A DNA stretch of 64,000 nucleotides from 66-474 sp963771735 (GTDB lineage: Bacteria; Pseudomonadota; Gammaproteobacteria; Xanthomonadales; Rhodanobacteraceae), in the NCBI GenBank assembly GCA_963771735.1, contig CAVYUN010000001.1, forward strand, positions 62,001-126,000. The letters run 5' to 3'. The position numbers were made by a program, and so were the translations under genes. Position 1 is the stretch's first letter. Every line of letters begins with the position of its first letter. Shown here one piece after another: positions 24,838 through 32,860 of this stretch. The notes under the pieces were generated by a model, which was not told the origin of the DNA, made no database searches, and saw nothing but the letters and a program-made list of their open reading frames with translations.

Positions 24838-25680
24838 TCAACCCTGCGTACTGGCTGCCGCGGCCGGACTCGCCGCCGAACCGGCCGCTGCGGGTTGTGC
24901 CTGCTGCTGGGCATACCGCCCGACTTGCAAGGTGTATCCGGCGCGGCTCCCGGGCGGCAGTGCCGCGGGGTCCGCATAGACCCTGATCGTGTAGTTCGTT
25001 GCAGTGCCGACCGGCGTGGACCAATTGTTGACGTTCGTGGTTGCACTGTCGACCAGCGTCTGGTCATTGGCCAGGACCTTGAAATGCACCTTCGGGTTGT
25101 TCGAGACAAAATTGACGGCGAGCGTCTGGCCCGCCGCGACTACCACGGTGTAATCCTCCGCAATCCCTTGCGCGTCAAGTGTTCCCGATTCCTGCGCCCA
25201 CGGGTTGTTCGCCTCGAACGTCACGGGGGTACTCGCCGGCTGCATGTCCGATTGCCCGTATTGGCCGATCTGCAGAGCGTATTTCGCTTTTTCGTCGCGC
25301 TGCATGCCCTCGGGCTGGACGTAGACCTGGATCAGGTAGTTGCTGGCCGTCGCGGCCGGCGGTGCAGACCAGGTCGTCGCCCCTGTCTGGTAGGTGTCGA
25401 CCAGTCGCTTGCCACGAGTCTCATCCTTGACCTTGAAAAAAACGTTCGGGTCACGCGTGACGAGGTTGATCTGCAGGGTCTTGCCGCTCTGCACCGCGAC
25501 AGAATAATCATGCTGATCGTCGTAACGGCTCAGCGTGTTGACTTCCTGGACCCACGGGTTGTTTGGTTGGAACGTGACGCTGACGGTCGAGTCGGCGAAT
25601 GCCGGTGCGGAGAGGCTGACACCGGCGACACCGACTGCGGCGGCGATGGCGATGACGGGTACAACGCGGAATGCTGACAT
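24838..25680 (-). CDS. Exported protein with a duplicated beta-sandwich domain (PPC-like)
   Basis: The 280-residue protein has a signal peptide (ending APAFAD) and two copies of one domain of about 105 residues (about 36-143 and 153-257). Each copy opens with VTF-x3-NNPW, carries a DY-V-V-x-GKTL or GQTL segment and an N-Y-I-x-VY strand, and ends with an LQ-G-YGQ or LQ-G-YAQ strand. This layout resembles bacterial pre-peptidase C-terminal domains, which are found on secreted enzymes, here without an enzyme. The tail is Ala/Gln/Pro-rich. The ATG at 25680 has GAGG upstream; the frame stays open further but is not conserved. Function unknown; it sits among secreted hydrolases. Confidence 0.75.
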   Translation of the reverse strand: MSAFRVVPVIAIAAAVGVAGVSLSAPAFADSTVSVTFQPNNPWVQEVNTLSRYDDQHDYSVAVQSGKTLQINLVTRDPNVFFKVKDETRGKRLVDTYQTGATTWSAPPAATASNYLIQVYVQPEGMQRDEKAKYALQIGQYGQSDMQPASTPVTFEANNPWAQESGTLDAQGIAEDYTVVVAAGQTLAVNFVSNNPKVHFKVLANDQTLVDSATTNVNNWSTPVGTATNYTIRVYADPAALPPGSRAGYTLQVGRYAQQQAQPAAAGSAASPAAAASTQG

Positions 25681-25777
25681 GGAAAACCTCGCACTTCGTG
25701 GGTTGAGGCGTCTCCGCATGGGACGCTGGCTCTCGTGACCTGAATCAGGGTTGATTCCATCAGCATACAACGTTGCG

Positions 25778-25817
25778 CGGCATGGTGGCCGCCGTTTGCA
25801 GGGCAGCCACCATGCCG
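25778..25817. repeat. 12-bp perfect inverted repeat after the PNGase A-like gene
   Basis: Arms 25778-25789 and 25806-25817 pair fully around a 16-base loop. It lies just past the PNGase A-like stop on the minus strand. There is no T-tract, so it is a transcript-end hairpin at best. Confidence 0.5.
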
Positions 25818-25825
25818 GTTCCGGG

Positions 25826-27584
25826 TCAGTGCCTCTGGCTGCCGCCTTGCTGATGACAGGCTGAACCATCGTCCACTTGCGTGACGGCGCCCGCGGTGGC
25901 AGTGATCGTGCGGCTGTAGCAGCCGCCACGCGAATCGGTGAATGTATAACCTTGCGATGCCTGCTGGCCGGTCGGGCCAGTGAAGTTGCCGCTCGCATCG
26001 AAGTTCAGGGTATCGGCCGTGGAGTCCGTCTGTGCACGATTGAAGGCGTAATGTCCGCCCGGACCACCCTCGCTGTAGTCGTCAGTGTAATTCTGCAGCA
26101 CGGTGGTGGCCTGGGTTTCACTGCCGTCGTCCGCTACCTGTACGTTGATGTCCATGTCGAGCGGGAACGACCAGTTCGTCGTCGCGTTCGCGGGCCCGTC
26201 AAAAGGCCGGCCGTAGGAGCGCTGGGACGCCGAACTGGTCTGCTGGATGGCCTGCTCGTACTGGGTGTCGCTGGAGATGATCTGCTGGCTGTTGTCGAAG
26301 TTCACGTCCTGGACCACGTTCGAAGGGGCCCTGCCATGGGGAGTATTGAGGTAACCCCGGGTAACCAGGCTATGGCGCGACTTGACGTCGAACGCAAAAT
26401 GGATACCGTCGGGATTGATGGTGTTGGTCTGAACCGGATGCACACCACTGTCGACGTCCTGGGTCAGCGCGCCGGTCAACTGGGTGGCATCCGTGATCCT
26501 GGTAGAGCAACAGCGTTGCGGCGGTGTCGAAGTACTGGCTGCTGTTCTGGAAGGCCGGGTCACCGGTCACCACGCCCACCGAGATCGTGTGCGGCTGACC
26601 GTTGTCGAGCAAGCCCGCAAACGGCGTGATGTCGATCTTGTACGGGGCGAAATTGAGTGTCTGCACACCCGGTATCGGCCGCCACAGGTAAGGATCGATG
26701 CCGCCAGTGAACACCCAGCCGGAGATCGGCACGATGCCGGCAGGCTTGCCGTCGATCGTCACTTCGGCTTCGCGGAATGCCGTGCCGCCGCAACCGGTCA
26801 GGTCAATGTAGGCATCGGGACCGCACGAGTACCAGAACTCGTCACCCGATTGCGGTTGCGCCGTGACCTCGATGTAGGCACGGTCGATGTTGGTCGGCAG
26901 CGTGAAAGTGTTCGACAGCGGCGTGCCATCGGTGTTGATGTCGGCGTGTCCGGGGCTGCTCGTATCCGGCGCCAGTGACAGCACCTGATCAGGGATTCGC
27001 GGCGCAGGGAATTCGGGCGTGGCGGGGTAGAAATCGAGTTCCGCGCTGCCGGTGATCGATCCGTTGTAGGTGCTGTTGTAGATGTTGTAGAGCGCGGCAG
27101 CACCCTGCTGGGGCTGCTCGAGCACCGTCGACAGGTCTGTGACGTCGCGTTCCACATGCCAGCTGGGGCTGCGTGAGGCCGAAGGTTCCTGGGTGGTCCC
27201 GAAATAGAGGTTGACTCCGCCGATCCCAACGCTTGCGGTACGGTCGTACTGGCGCCCCGTGGTCACGTTGTAATCGGCCTTGAACACGACCTTGTTCCAT
27301 GGTCCTGCGCATCCCGCGGGAGGCGTGTAGCTGAAGGGGTGATTGGAGTAATCGTCGAACGTTCCGGTCGCCGAATCTGCCGTATAAAGCGTGACCACGC
27401 AGGGTGTTTCCGCGGGTACGGGCACCAGCGGGTCGGCCACGGCCACACCCGTCTCGCCAATTGCGATCGGTGGCCCGACTATCGGTTCCGGCGCCATCGC
27501 CGCGGCGACGCTCATGGCCACGAGCAGGCTGGCAGTTAGTATTACGGCTTTGCTCGGCATGCGAATTCGCGATGAAGCGTGCAT
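25826..27584 (-). CDS. Secreted PNGase A/PNGase H+-like peptide-N-glycosidase, broken by one frameshift
   Basis: The first 360 or so residues (from 27584) have a signal peptide and then resemble plant-type PNGase A: YDRTASVGIGGVNLYFGTT, DEFWYSCGPDAYIDLTGCG, FREAEVTIDGKPAG and FTGGIDPYLWRP, followed by YKIDITPFAGLL. The frame is lost near 26490-26502, and the homologous C-terminal part (ITDATQLTGALTQD, then NPDGIHFAFDVKSRH) continues in another frame to 25826. Joined, the protein would have about 586 residues, in line with family length. PNGase A enzymes release N-glycans from glycopeptides; acid-active PNGase H+ enzymes are known from Dyella and Rudaea. The ATG at 27584 has GGAGGAGG upstream. 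Whether the break is a sequence error or a real loss cannot be told here. Confidence 0.82.
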
Positions 27585-27724
27585 GGGTTCCTCCTCCGAC
27601 TGACTTGCATGACTCCCCGGATAACCGCTGCAGCCTAGCACCAAATGTGACGGATCGTGACCCCGAAGTCCGTCTTTCCCACCACTGAAACCCGACTCAA
27701 GATCACTCTTGGAATCAGACCGAC

Positions 27725-28336
27725 ATGCTCACGACCCTCGCTATCCTCGCCGTCACCTGTGTCGTTTCGTTTGCCGCTTTCAAGGACGGCAAGCTCATGC
27801 AACGGCTGCTGTTGTGGCCACCGGCGGTGCAGAAGAAACACGAATACTGGCGTCTGCTCAGTTACGGCCTGGTGCATGCGGACTTCCAGCATCTGCTGTT
27901 CAACATGATCACGCTGTTCTTCTTCGGGCGCGCGATGGAGGGGCTGTACAACTACGTGCTGGGGCCGCTCGGGTTCCTGGGCTTCTATCTGGGCGGCCTG
28001 CTGGTCTCGATACTGCCGACCTACATCAAGAACCGGCACAACGCGAACTATTACAGCCTCGGCGCATCCGGCGCGGTATCTGCGGTGCTGTTCGCCTTCA
28101 TCCTGCTGTCGCCGTGGTCGATGATCATCGTGTTCGTGATTCCGGTGCCCGCGATCCTGTATGCCTTCGCTTTTCTGGCCTATTCGATCTACATGGATCA
28201 TCGCGGCGGCAGCTCCATCAATCACAGCGCCCATTCCTGGGGTGCGGCCTATGGGATCTTGTTCACCGTGGCCATGAAACCGAGCATCACGGTGCACTTC
28301 GTGCAGCAGTTGCTGCATCCCGCATTCGGCGGATAA
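27725..28336 (+). CDS. Rhomboid-family intramembrane serine protease
   Basis: The 203-residue protein has six hydrophobic segments with rhomboid hallmarks: HADFQHLLFNM in helix 2 (with Asn60), GASG with nucleophile Ser115, and His170 in SAHSWGA of the last helix. It should cut transmembrane substrates inside the inner membrane. There is no extra cytosolic domain. It stands 107 bases before lipA in the same direction. Substrates are unknown. Confidence 0.9.
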   Translation: MLTTLAILAVTCVVSFAAFKDGKLMQRLLLWPPAVQKKHEYWRLLSYGLVHADFQHLLFNMITLFFFGRAMEGLYNYVLGPLGFLGFYLGGLLVSILPTYIKNRHNANYYSLGASGAVSAVLFAFILLSPWSMIIVFVIPVPAILYAFAFLAYSIYMDHRGGSSINHSAHSWGAAYGILFTVAMKPSITVHFVQQLLHPAFGG

Positions 28337-28442
28337 ACCTGTTTCGCGCGTGGCCATGGCGGGTGGGGTGCCCGGCCGTACGCGTTACAATGACGGGTCT
28401 CGGGCGATCACTGCGCCCGCGCATGACTCGACCGGAATTTCC

Positions 28443-29477
28443 ATGAGTGAAACCATCGGCAACGCCCGCCCGGCTCCTGGCAGCAAATTCATCAGTCCAC
28501 AGGGCACCCGTGCGGTCAAGGACGGCATCCGTCCCAGCGCGCTCAGCAGGGTGCCGGATGCTGAACGCAAGCCGCCGTGGCTGCGCGTGAAATTGCCTGC
28601 GGGGGCGAAGTACGAAGAACTCCGCGACATCGTGCGTACGCACAAGCTGTCGACGGTCTGCGCGGAATCGAAATGTCCCAACATCGCGGAATGCTGGGGC
28701 CGCGGCACCGCCACCTTGATGCTGATGGGCTCGGTTTGCACGCGCGCCTGCAGGTTCTGCTCCGTTTCTACCGGCAACCCGCACGGCTGGCTGGATCCCA
28801 TGGAGCCAGCAAACGTGGCCGACGCAGTCGCATTGATGGGTCTGAATTACGTGGTGCTGACGTCGGTCGATCGCGACGATCTGGCCGATGGCGGGGCGGG
28901 GCACTACGCGGCGTGCATACGCGCGATCCACGGGCGCATGCCGGAAACCGCGGTGGAAGCACTGACGCCCGATTTCGCGGGTCGTCATGAACATGTCGCG
29001 GCAGTGCTGGACGCCGGGCTTGCCACCTATGCGCAGAACATCGAGACCGTCGAAAGGCTGACGCATCCGGTGCGCGATGCGCGCGCCGGCTATCGCAGGA
29101 CCCTGGACATCCTCAAGTTCGCCAAGGCTTACGCGCCCAGGACCGTGACCAAGACCAGCATGATGCTGGGTCTGGGCGAGACCGACGGCGAGATCGAGCA
29201 TGCGCTGGCGGACATCCGCGCTGCCGACGTGGACGTGGTGACCATGGGTCAGTACATGCGGCCCACCCGGAATCATTTGCCGGTGGAGCGCTTCGTGACC
29301 CCCGAGCAGTTCCAGGGATATCGGGAAATCGCGCTCGGCATGGGGTTCCTGGAAGTGGTGTCGGGCCCGTTGGTGCGGTCGAGCTATCGCGCCGAACGGG
29401 TACTGGAACACAACAACGTGGGCCTCGATCCAGGCATCGCCGAAGGGATCCGCGGTTCGGCCGCGTTGCAATGTTGA
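28443..29477 (+). CDS. lipA: Lipoyl synthase
   Basis: The 344-residue radical-SAM protein inserts two sulfurs into protein-bound octanoyl groups. It has the auxiliary cluster cysteines CAESKCPNIAEC and the radical-SAM cysteines CTRACRFC, followed by DRDDLADGGAGHY and a C-terminal VRSSYRAE with the conserved Ser. The ATG at 28443 is preferred; the frame extends 31 codons upstream without conservation. lipB is not in the window. The enzyme supplies lipoate to pyruvate and 2-oxoglutarate dehydrogenases, fitting the aerobic metabolism shown by the sdh locus. Confidence 0.97.
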   Translation: MSETIGNARPAPGSKFISPQGTRAVKDGIRPSALSRVPDAERKPPWLRVKLPAGAKYEELRDIVRTHKLSTVCAESKCPNIAECWGRGTATLMLMGSVCTRACRFCSVSTGNPHGWLDPMEPANVADAVALMGLNYVVLTSVDRDDLADGGAGHYAACIRAIHGRMPETAVEALTPDFAGRHEHVAAVLDAGLATYAQNIETVERLTHPVRDARAGYRRTLDILKFAKAYAPRTVTKTSMMLGLGETDGEIEHALADIRAADVDVVTMGQYMRPTRNHLPVERFVTPEQFQGYREIALGMGFLEVVSGPLVRSSYRAERVLEHNNVGLDPGIAEGIRGSAALQC

Positions 29478-29501
29478 GCCGAACGTCGGGCGCCCGGGGG
29501 A

Positions 29502-29744
29502 TCAGTGGCAGGGTGTCGCCCTCGCCAGCAGGGCTTGCAGCAACGGCGTTTCGGCGATGACAAGTGTTTGTTCCGCCTCGCGAAAATTGGCGGCATCAAG
29601 CGGCGGCAGCATCACCTGGCCGTCGCCGACACGACTGAAAACCCTCAGTACGTTGCCGTAGAACGCTTCCAGCAGCTCCGCCTGCCAATGCCCGCCCTCG
29701 TTATCGTCGAGTGCGCATGCCCGGAGGTTCGGGAGAGGGATCAA
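29502..29744 (-). CDS. Hypothetical protein of up to 80 residues
   Basis: I do not recognise this protein. The frame reads smoothly (GGHWQAELLEAFYGNVLRVF, then MLPPLDAANFREAEQTL) with normal codon use and a helical look. It has no signal peptide. The only in-frame start nearby is a TTG at 29744, without a clear ribosome binding site, so the true start is doubtful. It converges on lipA with 24 bases between. Confidence 0.35.
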   Translation of the reverse strand: MIPLPNLRACALDDNEGGHWQAELLEAFYGNVLRVFSRVGDGQVMLPPLDAANFREAEQTLVIAETPLLQALLARATPCH

Positions 29745-29812
29745 GAGGATACACGTGCGGGCGAGCCGGGTTCATGCGATAATTGCCGCTGCCTGATACT
29801 CGGATCAAGCGT

Positions 29813-30160
29813 ATGACGACATGGCACGGTGGATGCCATTGTGGCCGGATCGCCTTCGACGTAGATGGCGAAATCGACACCGTGATGGAGTGCAATTGTT
29901 CGCATTGCCGGCCCAAGGGCTATCTGATGTGGTTCGTGCCGCGCGACGCATTGCGGCTGGCGACACCGGAGGCGGACATGAGCACCTATCGCTTCAACAA
30001 GCACAGGATTGCCCACCACTTCTGTAGCGTCTGCGGGGTGGCGCCATTCGCGGATGGTGAGCATGACGGCCATCCGATGGCGGCAGTGAACGTGCGCTGC
30101 CTTGAAGGTGTCGAACCGGGCGGCTTGAACATTCGGCAGATTGACGGTCGCAGCTTGTAA
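29813..30160 (+). CDS. GFA-family (glutathione-dependent formaldehyde-activating-like) protein
   Basis: The 115-residue protein has the family's zinc-binding cysteines, GGCHCGRIAFDVDG at the start, ECNCSHCR in the middle and CSVCGVAPF later. Members bind zinc and may aid glutathione adducts of formaldehyde, though many have unknown roles. The ATG at 29813 directly precedes the conserved WHGGCHCG. No formaldehyde dehydrogenase gene lies nearby. Confidence 0.9.
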   Translation: MTTWHGGCHCGRIAFDVDGEIDTVMECNCSHCRPKGYLMWFVPRDALRLATPEADMSTYRFNKHRIAHHFCSVCGVAPFADGEHDGHPMAAVNVRCLEGVEPGGLNIRQIDGRSL

Positions 30161-30264
30161 CCAGGCGGGTCCGGCAACAGTGACATCCCGTTTCGATTGA
30201 CCCAGCTCGCCATGTTTCGACCCTAGCGTCGAGCACGCGACGCGACAACATGAGGAAAGCAGCA

Positions 30265-30894
30265 ATGGCAACACCACGGAATCGCAAACCCTCGGGCAAG
30301 ACCGCCAAGCAGGCGGCGCGCAAGGCGCCCACAAAATCCCGGGGGACGGGTAGCAGGACGTCGCAGTCCGCGAAGAAGGCTGCGGCGAAGCCCCGTGCCA
30401 AGACTGCCAAGGTTGCAAAGCACGTCAAGAAGAGCACGGCGGCTGCGTCCGGCAAAACCTCTCGAAACAGCAAGGGCACGAGCAGCAAGAGCAGCAAGAG
30501 CAGCAAGAGCAGCAAGAGCAGCAAGAGCACAAGATCCACCGGCAAACAGGCCTCCACTCACACGGCGACGACATCCAAGTCGTCGTCGCGTCCGGCCTCG
30601 GTCAAATCTGCGGCTCGCGCGGTCGCCGCGGCCCGTGCCGGTTCCGCCAAACGCCGCCCGCCGTCGTACATTCCCCGTTCCCGCCTCAGCGATGACTGGA
30701 TGCTGGGAGGTCCAGTGGAGTTGCCGCGGCAGCCCAAACCGGCCGCACATGCCCCGACCCGGAAACCACCGAAACCGCGCGCGCCGAAACCCAAGGCCAT
30801 CAGCCACGAACAGGCGGTTGCAAACCTCAAGGCATTGCTGGAATCGCGCAAACGCAAGGATCGAGGCGCGGCCGCCGCGTCCAAAGGCGCTTGA
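30265..30894 (+). CDS. Lysine/serine/alanine-rich, histone H1 tail-like protein
   Basis: The protein of about 209 residues is very basic and low in complexity. Residues 1-125 are almost only Lys, Ala, Ser, Thr and Arg (for example KTAKQAARKAPTKSRG) and contain a run of SSK repeats. The C-terminal third has a more ordered part (YIPRSRLSDDWMLGGP) and a helix with EQAVANLKALLESRKRK. It resembles bacterial histone H1-like or AlgP-type proteins that bind DNA or RNA nonspecifically, although the C-terminal part is distinct. AGGAAAG lies nine bases before the ATG at 30265, deciding against the ATG at 30250. The repeat makes length changes likely. Confidence 0.75.
   Translation: MATPRNRKPSGKTAKQAARKAPTKSRGTGSRTSQSAKKAAAKPRAKTAKVAKHVKKSTAAASGKTSRNSKGTSSKSSKSSKSSKSSKSTRSTGKQASTHTATTSKSSSRPASVKSAARAVAAARAGSAKRRPPSYIPRSRLSDDWMLGGPVELPRQPKPAAHAPTRKPPKPRAPKPKAISHEQAVANLKALLESRKRKDRGAAAASKGA
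30481..30530 (+). repeat. In-frame 9-bp tandem repeat (SSK units)
   Basis: The unit AGCAGCAAG recurs about five to six times in tandem inside the lysine-rich protein gene and encodes Ser-Ser-Lys. The copies are nearly perfect at DNA level, so slipped-strand length variation is likely without loss of frame. Confidence 0.9.
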
Positions 30895-31012
30895 TGGAAG
30901 CGGGTGCCGTCTTGGCATCCTGAACGGTTAGCATTTCCATAACAAAACTCTTCAGTTCAGATTTAGCGTGGCGGTGAGATACTGGCTTCACCTTCAAAAG
31001 GGGAAATCAGTC

Positions 31013-31510
31013 ATGCAAAGGAATTCCGGTTCGGTCCGCAACAAGCTGATGCTCGCATGTGCGCTGGTCGCAGCCTGCGTGCTGGCGACCCCCGCTGCGT
31101 TCGCGCACGACGGCTATCGTGGCCACGGCGATCACTCGGCGGACGTGTTGGGCGCACTGGTGGTCGGGGCCGTGATCGGCGGCGTGCTGGCCAGCGCCAG
31201 CCACCATCACGATCGCTATTACGACGGCGGCTATTATTACCCGGCGCAGGCCTACCCGTCGAATTACTACGGTGGTTATCCGGCGTATTCGTACCCAGCC
31301 TATTCGTACAACGATGCCGGTTACTACGGATACCCAAGTTACGGCGGGGTGCATGTCGGAGTGGTTTATTCGAGCGGAGGCCGTGGTGGCTATCACGGCG
31401 GCCGCTACCATGGTGGCTCAAACGCATATCACGGAAACCGTGGGTATCCCGGCCGTGGTGGGCATTACCAAGGTGGCCAAGGACATTATTACTCGCACCA
31501 CGGGCACTGA
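31013..31510 (+). CDS. Exported Gly/Tyr/His-rich small protein with glycine zipper
   Basis: The 165-residue protein has a signal peptide (ending TPAAFA). A short zipper-like hydrophobic stretch follows (GALVVGAVIGGVLA), then a low-complexity tail of Tyr, Gly, His, Ser and Asn (YYDGGYYYP, GGYHGGRYHGG, YYSHHGH). The histidine-rich parts could bind metal; the zipper could insert in a membrane. AGGGGAAA precedes the ATG at 31013. A strong terminator follows, so it is a single-gene unit. Function unknown. Confidence 0.8.
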   Translation: MQRNSGSVRNKLMLACALVAACVLATPAAFAHDGYRGHGDHSADVLGALVVGAVIGGVLASASHHHDRYYDGGYYYPAQAYPSNYYGGYPAYSYPAYSYNDAGYYGYPSYGGVHVGVVYSSGGRGGYHGGRYHGGSNAYHGNRGYPGRGGHYQGGQGHYYSHHGH

Positions 31511-31534
31511 ATCCAACATCCAGGATATGTTTCC

Positions 31535-31564
31535 GGGCCCGGTTGCTTGCAACCGGGCCCTTTT
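31535..31564 (+). terminator. Rho-independent terminator
   Basis: Arms 31535-31546 and 31549-31560 are perfectly complementary (12 bases, tight loop), followed by TTTT. It ends the Gly/Tyr/His-rich gene and faces the end of the Rieske gene. Confidence 0.85.
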
Positions 31565-31605
31565 CATCGCAAAGCATCAAAACCCGGATTCCTGCGGTAT
31601 CGGGT

Positions 31606-32700
31606 TCAATGAGTCTCTCGCCGCGCAGCCCGGTAGGCTTCCCGTAGCAATTCGTGGAAGTGGTGCACTCCGTTCTCGCGTTTGGGATTGAGACGGCCCG
31701 CGTGGTAGGAGCCGGATTCCAGGCCGCGTTGCACCATCTCGCACATGTCCACGTCCTGGCGTTGCACCAGATCGCTGAAAGCATGGTCGCTTGCGTGGCG
31801 TGATTGGAGATCGGCCGCGCCGGGCGGATAAAAATAGTCGAACGTCACCCGGCATTTCCCGGGGCCAAGCGGGATGACCCGGTTGGTCTGCATCCGGTCG
31901 GGCAGCACGTTGAGCAGGGTGTTGGGCCACACGAACCAGTACAACGCCTCGCCGTCGCCGTAGAGCGCGGCGTCGCTCGCCAGCGGACTGTGCTGCAGGG
32001 AGTGCCAGCGCGAGGTTTCGACCAGGTAATCCCGGTAGTCCAGTACCCGGTTCAATTCCGGGTGGATGTGGGGAACATGGTATCCCTCGAGATAGTTGTC
32101 AATGTAGTTCTTCCAGTCGCAGGCGATGTCGTAACCGTAGTGACGATGAAAGACATAAGTATCGATCGGGCGCCGGCCCAGCCGCGCATCGATGTCGGCG
32201 ATCAGTTCCGAAAAGGGTGCCCGTGGTTCCAGCGCGGCGAATACCAATCCGCGCCATTCGGCCACGTGTGCTTCAGGCAAACGGATGGCCGCGGTGTCGA
32301 AATCGCACGCGCCGTCCATCTCGGTGGCGCTGAGCAGCTGTCCATCCAGTCCGTAGCTCCAGCCGTGATAATGACAACGCAGACGCTTGGCACCGCGGCC
32401 GTTGCACAAGGCAAGCGGTCCGGCGCGATGCCGACAGACATTGTGCAGCGCACGCAGGGTGCCGTCGTCGCCACGGATCAGCAGCAACGGCACACCGGCA
32501 ATTTCATCGACGATGTGATCGCCGCGTTCGGTGAGTTGGTCGGCGCGTGCCAGTAATTGCCAGCCATGCGCGAACACTGCTTGCCGGTCGCGTTCGGCAC
32601 TGTCGTTCCCGGCATAAAAACGTGCGGGAAGCGCCGATGCACCTTCCAGGGGCTGCGACGCAAATTCGCGTTCGTCGGTGGATGTCGTGGCTTGCTTCAT
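31606..32700 (-). CDS. Rieske oxygenase alpha subunit, quaternary-ammonium type
   Basis: The protein of about 364 residues (ATG at 32700) has the Rieske cluster ligands Cys89-x-His91 (CRH) and Cys109-x2-His112 (CHYH). The mononuclear iron site is EGYHVPHIH with His208 and His213. The residue that bridges the two metal centres, three before His208, is Glu205. Most aromatic-ring dioxygenases have Asp there, while carnitine monooxygenase CntA is known for a Glu; the WKNYIDNYLEGYH segment also looks like choline/carnitine/betaine enzymes. A trimethylammonium substrate is therefore likely. No reductase gene is adjacent. It is divergent from egtB across 160 bases; hercynine and ergothioneine are themselves betaines, but a link is inference. 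An ATG at 32721 is an alternative start. Confidence 0.88.
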   Translation of the reverse strand: MKQATTSTDEREFASQPLEGASALPARFYAGNDSAERDRQAVFAHGWQLLARADQLTERGDHIVDEIAGVPLLLIRGDDGTLRALHNVCRHRAGPLALCNGRGAKRLRCHYHGWSYGLDGQLLSATEMDGACDFDTAAIRLPEAHVAEWRGLVFAALEPRAPFSELIADIDARLGRRPIDTYVFHRHYGYDIACDWKNYIDNYLEGYHVPHIHPELNRVLDYRDYLVETSRWHSLQHSPLASDAALYGDGEALYWFVWPNTLLNVLPDRMQTNRVIPLGPGKCRVTFDYFYPPGAADLQSRHASDHAFSDLVQRQDVDMCEMVQRGLESGSYHAGRLNPKRENGVHHFHELLREAYRAARRETH

Positions 32701-32860
32701 CTTCCCGTTTTCCGCTTGCATGGATTGATTGCGCCGTATCGTCGGCCAGGCCTCGCGGCGCGAGTGCATCATCACATCCGCTGAACGCGTGACTTGTTGC
32801 AATTCAGGCGGTGGAGTGTAGGGTATTCGGGAGCCGCGTCGCAGCAAGGGATTTTCGGGC

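Noticed and set aside
30481..30530. Short tandem repeats as a possible CRISPR
   Set aside because: The repeats are adjacent 9-bp units without spacers, lying inside a reading frame.
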